DNA from: Craterostigma plantagineum
Lineage: Eukaryota; Streptophyta; Magnoliopsida; Lamiales; Linderniaceae
Direction of reading: 5' to 3'
DNA length: 64,000 nt
Assembly: GCA_027422505.1 (NCBI GenBank)
Contig: JAPQWV010000764.1
Location: 1 to 64,000 of the forward strand
The notes beneath the pieces were generated by a model. That model saw only the letters and a program-made list of their open reading frames with translations, did no database searches and was not told where the DNA came from. How positions within the stretch are numbered: the first letter of the stretch is position 1; each line of letters opens with the position of its first letter. The position numbers and the translations under genes were made by a program. Of this stretch, positions 35,799-47,413 are shown piece by piece.

Positions 35799-36058
35799 GT
35801 GGTTGTTTGGTTGGTTTATAAGGAGGGTTTAAATAAGTAAGAGTTTATATAAAACAAATTAATAGGTATAAATAAAATGTATGTTTGGTTAGTGGGTTTA
35901 AATAAACACATGTGGGAGGTGGGTTTATCTAAACTCGTCTGCATGGGTTTAGAATGGTTTTATATACACCCATGGTTTAGATAAACCTGCGAACCAAACA
36001 CATTAAGATATCATAAACCCACCTTTAAAATACTTAAACCCTCCGACCAAACGAGCAG
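35799..36058. mobile_element. PIF/Harbinger-type MITE, 260 bp, with TTA TSD
   Basis: The left end (GTGGTTGTTTGGTTGGTTTATAAGGAGGGTTTAA, segments) is inversely repeated at the right end (TTAAACCCTCCGACCAAACGAGCAG). Both ends are flanked by TTA (35796-35798 and 36059-36061), the target usually duplicated by PIF/Harbinger elements, and the TTTGGTTGG-type terminus is of the Tourist kind. Internal inverted matches include GGTGGGTTTATCTAAAC and GTTTAGATAAACC. No coding capacity. Confidence 0.8.
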
Positions 36059-36177
36059 TTAAGTTTTTTTCCATTCTTGGATTTTAGTGGAATGGTCTCT
36101 CTCTCAATTACCTGGAGAATATCAAAAACCTTTTGTGCAATATACTTGTGATCAGTAGCAGCACCGTTCAACGCCCT

Positions 36178-36430
36178 GTGGCCCAATAAAGGCATTGAAA
36201 AACCTACTAGTTGGGCCACAAATCAATTAATCATCACGGGAAAAGCCCATTAAAATAGGCCCTGCCCAATAGCTGCATTGAATAATTTACTAATTGGGCC
36301 GCGAATCGTTTTTCATAACGGAAGGGCCCATCGTAATGGGCCCCATGGCCTAATATCTGAGTTGAATATTTTACTATTTGTGCCACAAATAATTTTTATC
36401 ACGGAAAGCCCAATGGGCCATAAAACCTCA
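36178..36430. repeat. Imperfect tandem array of about 80-bp units with GGGCC/GCCCA motifs
   Basis: Three consecutive copies share the order GCCCAATA...(G/C)CATTGAA-or-GAGTTGAA...TTTACTA-or-CCTACTA...TTGGGCCAC/TTTGTGCCAC...AAT...ATCACGG-or-ATAACGG...AAAGCCCA. Copies begin near 36178, 36246 and 36326, with a fourth fragment at about 36408. The array lies just beyond the 3' end of the LW-domain gene. Confidence 0.7.
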
Positions 36431-36796
36431 TAATGTAGTTTCGATGAAACATCAATACGTTCAAAATATCGCGATCCACTCCACACAGCCTACAATGAAA
36501 TACTTCCAAGTTCAGAGATATAAATGAAAAAAAAAAAGACGACCATTTGAAGTTTCGATAATAAAAATGTAAAAAAGAAGATAGAATGTCACCCACCAGT
36601 TTCTTCCTCTGGGCATTTCAACGACCAAGATGGCAAAATGCCTTTTAAATAATTAAATCTAACTTCTATGTATAAAATATAGCACCCTATCAAGAATCAA
36701 AATTATAACACCACTTCCCACACTGTTGGATTGATCCTATCCCTCACCACCAGCAACTTTATGGAGCATTCTTTATCTGCTCAACATTTCGAAACT

Positions 36797-39472
36797 CTAT
36801 TTCCAAGGTGGCGTATAAGGTCTCAAACCGTAGTTTTCCCAGCCATTCTCGGGTTCTTTCCTCTTCGCAGTACCACCACTGTGCTGGGAATTATTCCTCA
36901 GTTGCTCGTCCATGGACCCCACATGTCCTAGGTTTAAAAACGGTCCGAAGCTCGAAGTATCTTTACTACTACCTTCAACCATCGAACCAGAATTCAAATC
37001 GAAAGGAGTGCTCCGTGAAGAACCTGCTCCGTTAGAAGGGTTCATGCTCACAGCGAACGGTTGTTGAGAAAAGGGATTTTGGAAAGCTGAAGATGAACCC
37101 ATAATTTGAGGGATCACCGTAGCTCCCCTAGAGTCGACCACATAAGGAATGGGTCCACCATACATCGCAGAAGACAGAGGCATCGCCTGTCCCAATTGTA
37201 TGTTATTGTATCCATAAACCGAAGGATTGGCGTATTGAACCATAGGTGGTGCTGCCCCGAAAAAGCTCCTTGTTTGTTGTCCCATGTTAGTAGCAGCACT
37301 GAAAGCAAGGTCAGAAGTTGGGCCATTAGACAAGGGCATAGTTTGAGGAATATTGTCTTTTCGACCAATTTCAAATTTGGCGCCGAATATGGAAAAACCG
37401 GCCTCCGTAGACTTTGAACTACCAAAGGCATCGAAGATTTGGGGCGGTTGTCTACTGAAAGCTGATTTATCAGAGTTGTTGAGAAGTGACGGTTGATCAT
37501 TCAGATCGATGAAGCTCATAGGCTGCTTCGACAATGATGGAGAATGCGACGAGCTTTGGTGGGTAACAAGTTTCCCAAACAGCCAATCTTGTTGGGTCCC
37601 ACCACCACCGCTAACAGATTCACCTACGTTATTCAGATCAAGTCCCATATGTTTTGATCTCCTAGAACTCAAGTCAGGAAGAGATTCTCTTGGGTCAACG
37701 CTTTCTGCTACATTAAGATCAAAGCCAAGAAACGGTTCGCATTTCTTTGACCCGCTACTTTCTCCGGCGTGAAGCTGTTTCTCAGTATCAGGCACTCGAC
37801 GAAGCGAGGCTAGTTTGAAGGCACTCGTAGCTGCAATACCTTTCCAACCAAGATTTCCTTCAAACTGCAAAGGAACAATAGGTAGTCCAGGAGCAGCCGT
37901 TGGTCTAGAAGCTGACACCATCGAGACTGGTGAAAAAAAAGGATGAGGGTGATCACTTTCAACATCTTCTGAACTAATTTGGTTTAGATCAAAGCCGCAC
38001 AAGACCTTTTCTGCATTGATTTCAGTTTTAGCCGTCTCAGTGACTTCTTGAGGAGAGATTGCCACATCTTCACTTTCATCTCTCTGCTCAGCATCTGAGT
38101 TTTCAGAGGTAGATTCTTTGGAATCCTCATCAGACCCGCCATAATTACTCTTTGTCTCGTTGGGTGAGTCATCATCACTCGCGCGAGATGTTTCCCCTCT
38201 TACAGATTCCTGGCTGCAAGGCTGTTCCATGTTATTTCTGGGTAATTTATCAGAAGAATTGCCATGCTGGTCTCTGTAATCTATGACTTCTCTCTCCACA
38301 TCTATGGCGACTTGTCGGGCAACTTCCAAGGGATCGACTATTCCAAATTCAGGTTCACGGCCATGTTTAAATGCATCTTCTCTATCTGTATGCTTTCTAC
38401 CAAGACCGTAACTATTTGCGAGATCGCATCCACTTGTAAGGAGGTCACGTCTGTTCGGCTTCCCATCCACTTCGACTCCCATGTGGAATTGTCTGAGTTC
38501 CTTCATATTTTCCAATCTCTTATCACAGCTAAAGGACTTAGAAACTATGGTTTGTCCATCACACTCCTTAGCATCAGCACTACCATTAATGGGACTCTTC
38601 CCATCAATAGCAACCGCCAACCCAATATGGGTGCTTTCGTTGCATAAATTCTTCAAACCAATTTCGGCAGCAGATGTTCCTTCATGGGGATTTGATTCTT
38701 TACGTGACGGTAATTCTATCGGTGAGCTCTCAAAAGGGATGGTACCTGACGAATGAGGTGGCTCAGACGAGCCATACTTGGTTCTTTCGGCCTCAATGGG
38801 GTCAAGTTTACCACCCACATTGTTCAAAAATCCATCTCGACTACCATCAACAACATCTTTATTAGCAGACAATGCGTTATCTCTGGGTAAGTCGTTGACC
38901 TTTTCTTCTTCAGCAGAGGTCTCCTCAGACGGGTGAGTATTGACAAGATTGACATCTTGGATTTCTCCTGACTCCTTACCGTTTCCAGCCTTTTCATTGT
39001 CCAAGAAAGGTTCATTATTCCCTGCCGTCTTTTCCCACTTTTCGAAAAGAACGCGAGCTTTACTGTGGACCTTTGGACTGCTATGTGCGAGAAGATCCTT
39101 CACAGTTGTCCAGATCTTGGAATCAATCAGATTTTCACGATCCACTTCAAATGTATCAAGAGCTTGCAGCAAATGTGTGATGGTTTCCTCAATAGAGCTG
39201 TTGCTTTCTTCATCAGTCAGTTTCTGATAATGGTTCAACCAATTGGCAACAGAATTAAGGCCATGTATCTGAACAAATAGATCGAGGCAATCCTTACTAT
39301 CCGTTGCTGATATAGCGCGTGCAACTGCGGACCACTGTCTGATCATGTCATTAATATTCTTTCCAGAAAAATCTGTCACTTTTTCCAAAGTCGCAACAAG
39401 CTCCCTAATTCGGGAAGGAGTCGTAAGCCCATTACTTAGTTCTGACAGCGTGAAGAAGTCTTCAAGAGTCAT
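36797..39472 (-). CDS. TFIIS N-terminal (LW) domain protein with repeated DLN motifs
   Basis: One uninterrupted coding exon of 891 aa; an in-frame TAA lies 9 bp upstream of the ATG, so the start is firm. Residues about 25-150 form a TFIIS N-terminal/LW helical bundle (LLQALDTFEVDRENLIDSKI, then WTTVKDLLAH and KARVLFEKWEK). The rest looks disordered, acidic in the middle (DEDSKESTSENSDAEQRDESED) and Ser/Pro/Gln/Asn-rich at the end. Five spaced DLN motifs are visible: FDLNQIS, FDLNVAE, LDLNNVG, FIDLNDQP and FDLNSGS; IDLNDQP fits the DLNxxP EAR repression motif. The LW domain in IWS1, MED26 and TFIIS binds partners of elongating Pol II. Unlike SUO-type plant proteins there is no BAH domain. I infer a nuclear transcription regulator. 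The leader is probably split by introns between 39.5 and 40.5 kb. Confidence 0.85.
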   Translation of the reverse strand: MTLEDFFTLSELSNGLTTPSRIRELVATLEKVTDFSGKNINDMIRQWSAVARAISATDSKDCLDLFVQIHGLNSVANWLNHYQKLTDEESNSSIEETITHLLQALDTFEVDRENLIDSKIWTTVKDLLAHSSPKVHSKARVLFEKWEKTAGNNEPFLDNEKAGNGKESGEIQDVNLVNTHPSEETSAEEEKVNDLPRDNALSANKDVVDGSRDGFLNNVGGKLDPIEAERTKYGSSEPPHSSGTIPFESSPIELPSRKESNPHEGTSAAEIGLKNLCNESTHIGLAVAIDGKSPINGSADAKECDGQTIVSKSFSCDKRLENMKELRQFHMGVEVDGKPNRRDLLTSGCDLANSYGLGRKHTDREDAFKHGREPEFGIVDPLEVARQVAIDVEREVIDYRDQHGNSSDKLPRNNMEQPCSQESVRGETSRASDDDSPNETKSNYGGSDEDSKESTSENSDAEQRDESEDVAISPQEVTETAKTEINAEKVLCGFDLNQISSEDVESDHPHPFFSPVSMVSASRPTAAPGLPIVPLQFEGNLGWKGIAATSAFKLASLRRVPDTEKQLHAGESSGSKKCEPFLGFDLNVAESVDPRESLPDLSSRRSKHMGLDLNNVGESVSGGGGTQQDWLFGKLVTHQSSSHSPSLSKQPMSFIDLNDQPSLLNNSDKSAFSRQPPQIFDAFGSSKSTEAGFSIFGAKFEIGRKDNIPQTMPLSNGPTSDLAFSAATNMGQQTRSFFGAAPPMVQYANPSVYGYNNIQLGQAMPLSSAMYGGPIPYVVDSRGATVIPQIMGSSSAFQNPFSQQPFAVSMNPSNGAGSSRSTPFDLNSGSMVEGSSKDTSSFGPFLNLGHVGSMDEQLRNNSQHSGGTAKRKEPENGWENYGLRPYTPPWK

Positions 39473-41092
39473 ATCGAAAATTTAGAGATCTAACTTACTG
39501 CGTCCCTGTCATCTGCTTCGTTTAGTACCTGACGATATGACCATGCAAATGGTTAAAAGAATAATGTCGTCCAACGCAAATAATGAAAAGCAGAGCATTA
39601 ATCAATTAGTGAGCCATCTTGCTCAATAATGCAACGGCAGATCATGATGAACTTTTGCGATTAGCGCACCTATATGAGAACAGAAAATGACAACACGACA
39701 CGTGTTTAACTAACTCAATTAGTACTACGAACTGATAGAGACATACCGATTAATCATGTAACTTTTGATCAAGGTCAAAGAAGGAGAAACGATATTTTCA
39801 AAATGACCGCCAACTCAACCAAAACACTGCAAAACAAAATTGAAAAAATTAAGAAATTTTCAATGCTAGACTCTAGATAAAATCTCAAATGATGGTAACA
39901 AATAGGAAAGAACAGGGGCACCATTTATACATTCCCAACACTCAAAGAAAATTAAACAAATGAAATTCAAGTTCTCCAACCGATTGGCCTGGAAATATCT
40001 ACAGCGCAAAACCAGACAACATGATTTAGGGCTTCCCACCAATCATCAACACATCGTGTATTGAAAAAAAAAGAAAAGAGTATTTCAGAAAAAAAAAAAA
40101 AGAAATAAAATAGATCATAAGAATCATCAACCTAACAGAAAGAACAAACGTCCACCCAAATCACTTAAAACCCAGCGTAAAAAATCGGCATATTTGTACA
40201 GGTCTATGCCACGTATTTAATCAACAAAACTGTAGTGAATGCACAAGCAGCAAATCCAATTCCACTTAGAGAGACCTAATTAAAATAACCCGTTTCTGTA
40301 ACACGAAAGCCTCCAGCTTCAATTCAGCCCTTCGACGACTGAAAAGAAAAAAAACAAAACACAGCTGAATCGCGAAAAGATATAGAACAGCCAACAGCAA
40401 AAATCCCCAATCCGACGTTCCTTTGATAGACGTAATAAAATTAAAAATAAAATTACTTGCGATGATGTGCAGTCACTTTCTGCTCTTCCCCCTCTCTGTA
40501 ACAGAATTTTCTCTATTTACGTTTCTGAATTTGACAATGTCGCTTGCTCGCACTTTTAAAATAATAATAACTAACAATTAATTAAGTTTTATCCTTGTGT
40601 GTTTCCTTTAAGTTGGTGTGTATTTGTTCAACAAATGGTTTCTAGACACGTGCCACGCGTGTGGGTCGCTATTGGGCCTCATCAAACCCATACTTACCAA
40701 ATATGGCCCAGCATGGATGTCACTTTCAAGTCTTTTAGGTATTTTACTACTTTCATTAATTTATTTTGGTGTTGAGTCTTTAGCTTTACGATGTAACAAG
40801 TAAATAAATATAAACAGCATAACAACAGCGACTTCTTATTTTGGTGATTTCGGAAGAAAGTGACAGGTGTCAGTTTCTGTGGTGATGGTCCTACTCCTAC
40901 CTACTTATCATTCAACATTGGGTCCCACAATGTCACATGTTATCCACGTGCAATTTGCTTCGAAAGACTAGACAAAATACAAGCCAGAACGACTTCACTC
41001 ATTCTCCCAAATATAAAGTAAGAAAAGAATAACACCTTGCCTACGATGATGCATGCATGCATTGAAAAACAGAGAAAAAACTCGAAAGAACC
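39473..41092. other. Leader/promoter of the LW-domain gene and kinesin 3' flank
   Basis: The first kilobase probably holds 5'-UTR exons and intron(s) of the minus-strand LW-domain gene: pyrimidine tracts on that strand, no coding frames. Around 40.5-41.0 kb is promoter-like DNA and then the 3' flank of the kinesin gene. No other gene supported. Confidence 0.45.
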
Positions 41093-44000
41093 TCATTGGA
41101 CAAATTTAGCAGCGGTGAGTAAATCGATGAGGGCCGACGAGCTGCTTCGTGGTGCTCTGCTCTTGTAATCATCGCCTTGGAGTTTTTTCCCACCTTTTGC
41201 TCCCTGCAATAGTAATATTGTTAGAAAATTGCATCATGGGACGTAAAGAATAAATTAGTAGTATGCATTTTTATATTTTGTTACCGTGGGTTTATGCATC
41301 TCATCTTTGATATCGAACAAACTGATGTCCTTCAACAGTAAAGATGACGCAGGGCGCAGTCTCCTGAACAAGTAAGTCGAAGAATGTATCTGTAATTAAA
41401 TCGAATATTCCAGGAGGAACGCGCTAATACATAGATTGATTCGAAGATAGCATTGAATGTTCACCTTTTGGGCTTCTGCAAGGGAGGCTTGGTTTGTAAC
41501 TCGGGCATGCTCTTGGTGTTGCCTATTTCCGTTAACGGAGCAGTGACTTTTGGTTCCAGCGGTTGATGATCGAGGGAAGAATATGAGCTTTTCTTTGAAA
41601 AGCTTACCAAGTCTGTCTTGTTAGCGGATTCCTATATATACAGAGAATAATCATTGTAAGGTTGTCAAATAATGTCAACTAGAACAAAATAGCGTGTGTT
41701 TACGAGTGAACAATGTTTACGTGCAGTTTTAATGTGAGCCAACATTGTAGAACAAACATGATGAGTGACTAGAGTGATGATACGTCTCTAATAAACTCTT
41801 TTTAGCATGATGTTGTTATACACCTTTCTCTAGCCTAATGTAGGAGGAGAAAATCCTTGAAATCATCCCAAATGCAGACACTGGCAAGCACAAGCTCAAC
41901 ATTGGCTGTTACAAATGCAAGTCATAATCCAGAATTAATTTAATCTCTTTAATTAATTTACGCATCTCGATATTGTATTGATATGAAAATAAATTGATAT
42001 CAAGAAGACCAATGCAGGAATCAGGAGAATATGCGAAGTTCAGGAAAATTCAGATTAACCTTAATCTCCTCGTCATTGAGTTCATCACCCACGTGGGAAG
42101 TTTCATCCTCCGGGATGATTTCATGAGGGGTAAGAGCAGCACCATCATGGCTATCCAAATCTGAACACAATGAGAGTCCTTCGATGCCTGTCGTTACAAC
42201 AGAATTACAGTTATTTCACCACAATAGTCCATAAAAAGAAAGGTAATAATGCCACTCTAGATAAATAAGAAAATCAAACCTGTGGCACTGCTTTGACGTT
42301 GAGTTGACTCTGTTCTTGAATCTTTTAGATCTTTACAATCTCCGTAAGTATTAGGGCATACAGAAGTATCTGGACATGTGGATAGTTCATGTTCCCTTTC
42401 TAGGTTCGAACCCGTTTCACCCCTCACAATGTTTACTTCTCTTACAAAATCTTTTACTTCTTCACAATCTCGAGAATCAATAACACTTGCATATTCTACA
42501 GAGGTATCAGGACATGGTTGGTACAGAACATGCTCGTTCTCGGGTTCCAAATCCGTTTCCTCGACTGCATTACTCACTTCTTTTCTAGAATCTTTTAGGT
42601 CTTCACAAAATATAGAAGTTTCGGCACTTGAACATTCAAGAGAACTATCGACACATAGTTGGTGTGTTAACATTTTGCCTTCATGTTCCAGCTTATTGTC
42701 ATACCCCACACTGTAATTTACTTCATCCTGTTCAGACTTTTGGGCTGACTTGGGTTCCAAATCCATTTTGTCCACTGAATTGCTTACTTCTCTTCTGGAA
42801 TCTTTTACGTCTTCACAATATCTTGAAGTATCACCACTTGCACTTACAAGAGAAGTACCTACAGAAAGTTGGTGACTTAACTGGTCGCCCCCAGGTTCCA
42901 GATTACTGTCATAACCCACAGTATTCACTTTTTCTTGTTCAGACATTTGGCCTGACTTTGGTGATGTGACCTGAGCAGTTGCTTCAGTACTGGATATTTT
43001 ATCCGGTGTACCCAAATCGTCAAGGCAATTAATATCTCGAGTATCATGAGAGCTCGTCAATTGTTCTTGAATGTTGAAATAAAGATCCATGACAGTGGTA
43101 CCCGTAGAACCCTTTGCTCCTTGAGTTCCCAGGCACCTTTCTAAGTTATTCTCGAATTTCTGATCGATTACCCCCTAAGACACAATTTTGCATGCAACAA
43201 AAAGCAATGCTCATGCATTCAGAACATTTCTAGATAACTACTTTGAAAAAGCAAAATACTTGATGTACATAGAGAAGTAAGAACCTTAGGGCTGTGCTGT
43301 TCAACTCCATCCAAACATGAACCCAATGCTATAGGACTTACACCTGAATCTATAACCTGGCCAAAGAGAGACAGAAATTCTGATATTAAGAGCAGCCATA
43401 CAAAAATATAGCCAATTTAGTAACTATTGACAGCTTACTGAGGAAAATGGTTTAATCTCGTTTTCCAGTTGTTCCTGCTCGTTTGATGAGTACGATGAAC
43501 CCATAGGGTTTAGCTGAGTGAAATTTGAGAATGTAAACAAAACACGTTTACTAAAATACATCAAGTTTCCAGAAGATAATAAGGGTCGTTGCATAAAGTG
43601 AAAAGATAATGCTTCAAAATGATGTTCCCAGCACCAACAGAGTTACACATAGGTTTTTTCGAGTTAAAGCAGACAAGCAGAACTGGCAGAACCGCAGCAC
43701 ACACCATGCAAAAAAATCAACAGTGTATTTTCCTAAAGTTAATTAGTACCAAAATAATGGCTACCTCTTGATGTTCGGCCGAAGCTTTCGTAGAACATGT
43801 ACATTTCAAGTTGAAGTCGTCCAACTCTTTTTCCATTTCAGAGAGCCTGGTCTTTTCACACATCAGCTCAGTCTCAAGATCGATTGCTTTTTTCTCGGCA
43901 TTGATCAAACTCTCCTTAAGACGAGAATTGTCAATCTTAACATCCTGCTCACGCAAGTAAAAAGTCAACAAATTTGCAACAAGGAAGGATAATCGGACCA

Positions 44001-47000
44001 AACAAAACAATAAAGTTCTTTCCGCCACTACCATATATTACCTCTAGTTTATTTTTGTATTGCTTCAAGACAGTCCACAAAGCTTTTGCAAAATCTCTCA
44101 TAATTTGGTACTCTCTGCTGTTTGCAGTTTTCTTTTCATCATGATCGCCCATCACGTTCGAACTGGTCCCGGTTTCAGATCCATCAGAAAGTATGCAAAC
44201 CTCAGTTAATTTTTTATCGTTGAAGTACCCAGTTTCAAGGTCCGGAACATCCGTACTCAATTCCACAACAATCTCTGTCCGCATAATAATTGCCACACGA
44301 GTTCAATACAAATTATAAGCATAAACCGATAAATGAATAATGTTAATATTGAGCAAACAAAAGCCTCACACCAAACATTGGCATTTATTACCTTTGTGCC
44401 TAGCTAATCGAGATCCTACATCGAGATTGCCTTCACTATTCTGAAAAAAAAAACAGTAATATGCAAATGAACTGTGCAGACAGTCAAAATAGTTTGATTA
44501 AACGGATGCGTAGCTATGGCAATGGAGAGGACATTTTATCTCTGACTCACAACATAATCAAAACTAATATAGAAAACCACCCGGTCCATAGCAGTGTAAT
44601 TTTTTACGATAGCGATAGCCAGCAAAAAAACATTAGGTGTCACGCAATGTAAAGATGGTCTCTAGGCGAACATATGAAATGCATCACCTTAAGACTTTCA
44701 ATGTTGCTGAACTTCATTTTCTTCGGCTGTTCCATACGAGGTAATGCTTTGTGAGGCCTTTTGTTGGGGGTCAATTGTACTCGCTCTTCTAGGTTCTCGA
44801 ACCTAAATCAAGTGTCAAATATATGATTATATGATGCTTTCAATGAAGGCCATAGGTCGGTATGACCAGTAGCTTACTTAATCTTCGTGAACGGTGAAGC
44901 CTGTCTCAACAGAAAGGACGTATGGTTATAATCTTCCCCTCCCGGTTTTACAGTCAAAATCTGCAAGGAGTCAAATTTTGAGTGAATAGATAAGGCAGCT
45001 CAGGAAACAAAATAATCTGTTGCTTACACAAATTACTACGCAGTTTGATGTTATATTGATTACTCACCAACATCATTCTCTTCTTCCCTTCCAAATAATC
45101 TCGCAAATATCTGGTTAACTGAAGATATGGTATTTCAAATGAATTATTCACTAGACAACTATATGCAATTTGCAGATGCAAGCAATTAGATTCCAAAAGC
45201 ATAATCAACATTCACAAGTTCGGTTACCAGAGAACTCTGGTAGTGCTTCTGCAGTGGCTTATTGCGATTCTTTTGGTGCTCCAACAGGGACTGCAAGTGA
45301 AATGAACTTAATAATCATAGAAGATGGTTTTTGTTCTGATACAAAGACTAGTTATTGATATCATCCTCAATCAATCACCACAAAGGCCAGGGAAGAACAC
45401 AATGTCAAATTCTAAATATGCCGGACAATACCCTCAAGCACAGGCCAAACACCATTGAAGTATTGTTGATGAAATTGCTCTCCAGCAGCCTGGTATTCTG
45501 TAGAAAATAAAAAGCATTAAGCACTGTACCATTGGCAGTCAAGAAAATTACGATATCTTTTTTTCCCCCAAAAAATAGGTTGCAGACATATGTCACTAGG
45601 TTCTACCTTATTGAGCTCATACCTGGTTGCCAGTGTTCTTTTCTCTCTCAGCTCCAGCTAGGTCAACAATTGTCAACATCGTGCCACTAGCTTCAGAATC
45701 AACTTCTTCACTGCCCTTATTGGGAGAATGTCGGATGTTAATGATGCATTGCGACCGACTACAATTTTTTTCAAAAGTAACTGTTGTTAATCACAAAATA
45801 ACGATGGTTTTGTATATAGTGATATACTACATAATAAATACATACAAAACTCTCCATAGTGAAGAATAAACCACTGACAGAGCGATATCAAGGTAAAATA
45901 TCAACTACAAACCTCGACTGGCTGTTCAAGTTAGTCATAGCTGTCGCACGCTTCATCATCCCACGCCCAATTAAGGATTCAGCCTGCTTGGCATCGCTGA
46001 TGGCAACCTATTTAGAAGAACGAAAAAAACCGCATCACTATTTTGTTTCACGCTCAAAAGTGTCTCAAGATAACGGAATTCGAGCAGGGATAAGAACAAT
46101 GCATTCATTCCCAAAAAAATGACACTTAGTGTTTCAGTCGAATAATATATTGTTTAACCTCTTGAAGCCCCTTCAGAACGGAATTCTGCAGACATATATC
46201 ACCGCTGCTGTGCAGTAAATCCAGTATTCTTTCTCCCTTCCCTTTTTCAGTACAAATCTCAAACATTGACAAATACAAATCCCTGTCGAACAAACATCTT
46301 ATAAAGGAACAATATCTACCAATATTAGCTGGTAAAACAACATCCAGCAATACATTAATTAACACAAGCGAACGATATTCTTCAACTCACCTTGATACTG
46401 ATCCATCATTGCTTTCCTCTTTACTAAAAATGCGATTAAGAGTAAGAGGCACCATACCAGGGTTCCTGCTACACCCAAAAACAGTGTAGGTCTTTCCTGA
46501 TCCACTTGGGCCCATTGCAGCCAACATTCCACTTTTTCCATTCAGAAAAGCATCAACTAAAGGCTTCACCATTTCTTCAAACACGTCATTCTACAGTATA
46601 CAAAATCACGTAACTAATATTGCAGAATTCATGAACCTAGAACCTCCAAGAGATGTACAATAATAAAGCAACTCCTAGTAAAAATGTGAACCTGAGAAGC
46701 CTCAGATGAAAACACACGCGAGAACCCTTCGTAAACCTCAGACTTAATTCTCTTAGTATCCTGCAACTCCTTCGGAGTCGAAACAGTTACAGAACGCAAA
46801 TCGTCGTTGATATGAACGCATACTTCGCCAGGCTTCTTCGCCTTCGTTTTCGAATCAATTTTCGATTTCTGACTCTTCGGCCACGCGTTCTTCACCTCAG
46901 CTGTCCTCCTCGCATTTTTCAGAATACTCATCGGTCTGATTCTGAGATAAACTTTGAGATTTTCACTTGGAGTCGTGGAAGAAGAAGACGCATCGACGAC

Positions 47001-47162
47001 ATTTTCGCAGGTCAGGTTTTCTGAATGGGAAATGACGGGTGAATTTGGGGGTTCTCTGAAGGGTATGACAGAGTAAGGTGTATCGGCGCGTGCTCTTCGG
47101 AATGGATTCCGACGGACGGTGACCGTGTGAGGACACGGCGGCGGAGATGCCAGCGATTCCAT
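41093..47162 (-). CDS. KIN6: Kinesin-6 family motor protein (At1g20060-like), 20 exons
   Basis: Exons from the start: 46692-47162, 46391-46590, 46159-46282, 45913-46007, 45623-45758, 45432-45497, 45228-45290, 45068-45118, 44878-44960, 44688-44802, 44392-44440, 44042-44274, 43765-43944, 43439-43513, 43285-43356, 42280-43174, 42060-42187, 41465-41631, 41285-41363, 41093-41203. Phases close at 1130 aa. The motor begins at LKVYLRIRP (about residue 69). The P-loop is GPSGSGKT, with Pro where most kinesins have Gln. Switch I is NLNSQSSRSQCI, switch II VDLAGAER, and the motor ends near LLRQASPFTKIKFENL. A coiled coil (SLINAEKKAIDLETELMCEK) follows, then an acidic repeat-rich tail. Family role: ATP-driven, microtubule plus-end motor; kinesin-6 members act in the central spindle/cytokinesis in animals, while the plant role is not settled. 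Splice sites were rebuilt by eye. Confidence 0.88.
42300..42925 (-). repeat. Internal tandem repeats in the kinesin tail exon
   Basis: The longest exon (42280-43174) encodes about four degenerate copies of a block. Copies 1 and 2 share VGYDSNLEP/VGYDNKLEH, LSHQLSVGTSLVSAS/LTHQLCVDSSLECSS, CEDVKDSRREVSN/CEDLKDSRKEVSN and DLEP. Copies 3 and 4 keep CPDTSV, CEEVKDFVREV/CKDLKDSRTES and LE. The DNA is also visibly repeated (cttcacaat/cttcacaaaat and CTTTTA(G/C)(G/A)TCTTCACAA blocks). Confidence 0.75.
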
Positions 47163-47413
47163 CTTTCGCGTTCGCTCGGTGAGGCAAAAACAAAAGTCTG
47201 AAAGCGCCGTTGGTTTTTAGAATTTGAAATTTGTCGTGAAAATGAACTATTCTGAAAAACTAGTTATTTCATTAAAGTACTTCCAAATTCAAACAATCAC
47301 ACAAAAGATCCAAATATTTCCAAAATGAAATTATTCAAACCAATTAATCAACAATGTTCAACAACTTCTTCTTCCTCCTTGCACAATAACAACAGATTCA
47401 CAGACAACCTTAA

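Larger units (their letters stand above)
34474..36796. other. Intergenic region between two convergent genes
   Basis: 3' regions of the small membrane protein gene and of the LW-domain gene. It contains a local tandem duplication (about 35257-35328, unit containing TTACTTTACTATTGCAAAACGTTGTC), a PIF/Harbinger-type MITE (35799-36058) and an imperfect tandem array (36178-36430). No gene supported. Confidence 0.5.

Noticed and set aside
42395..42425. GTTCGAACCCGTTTC resembling a tRNA T-arm
   Set aside because: No acceptor stem or anticodon arm around it; it lies inside a kinesin coding exon.
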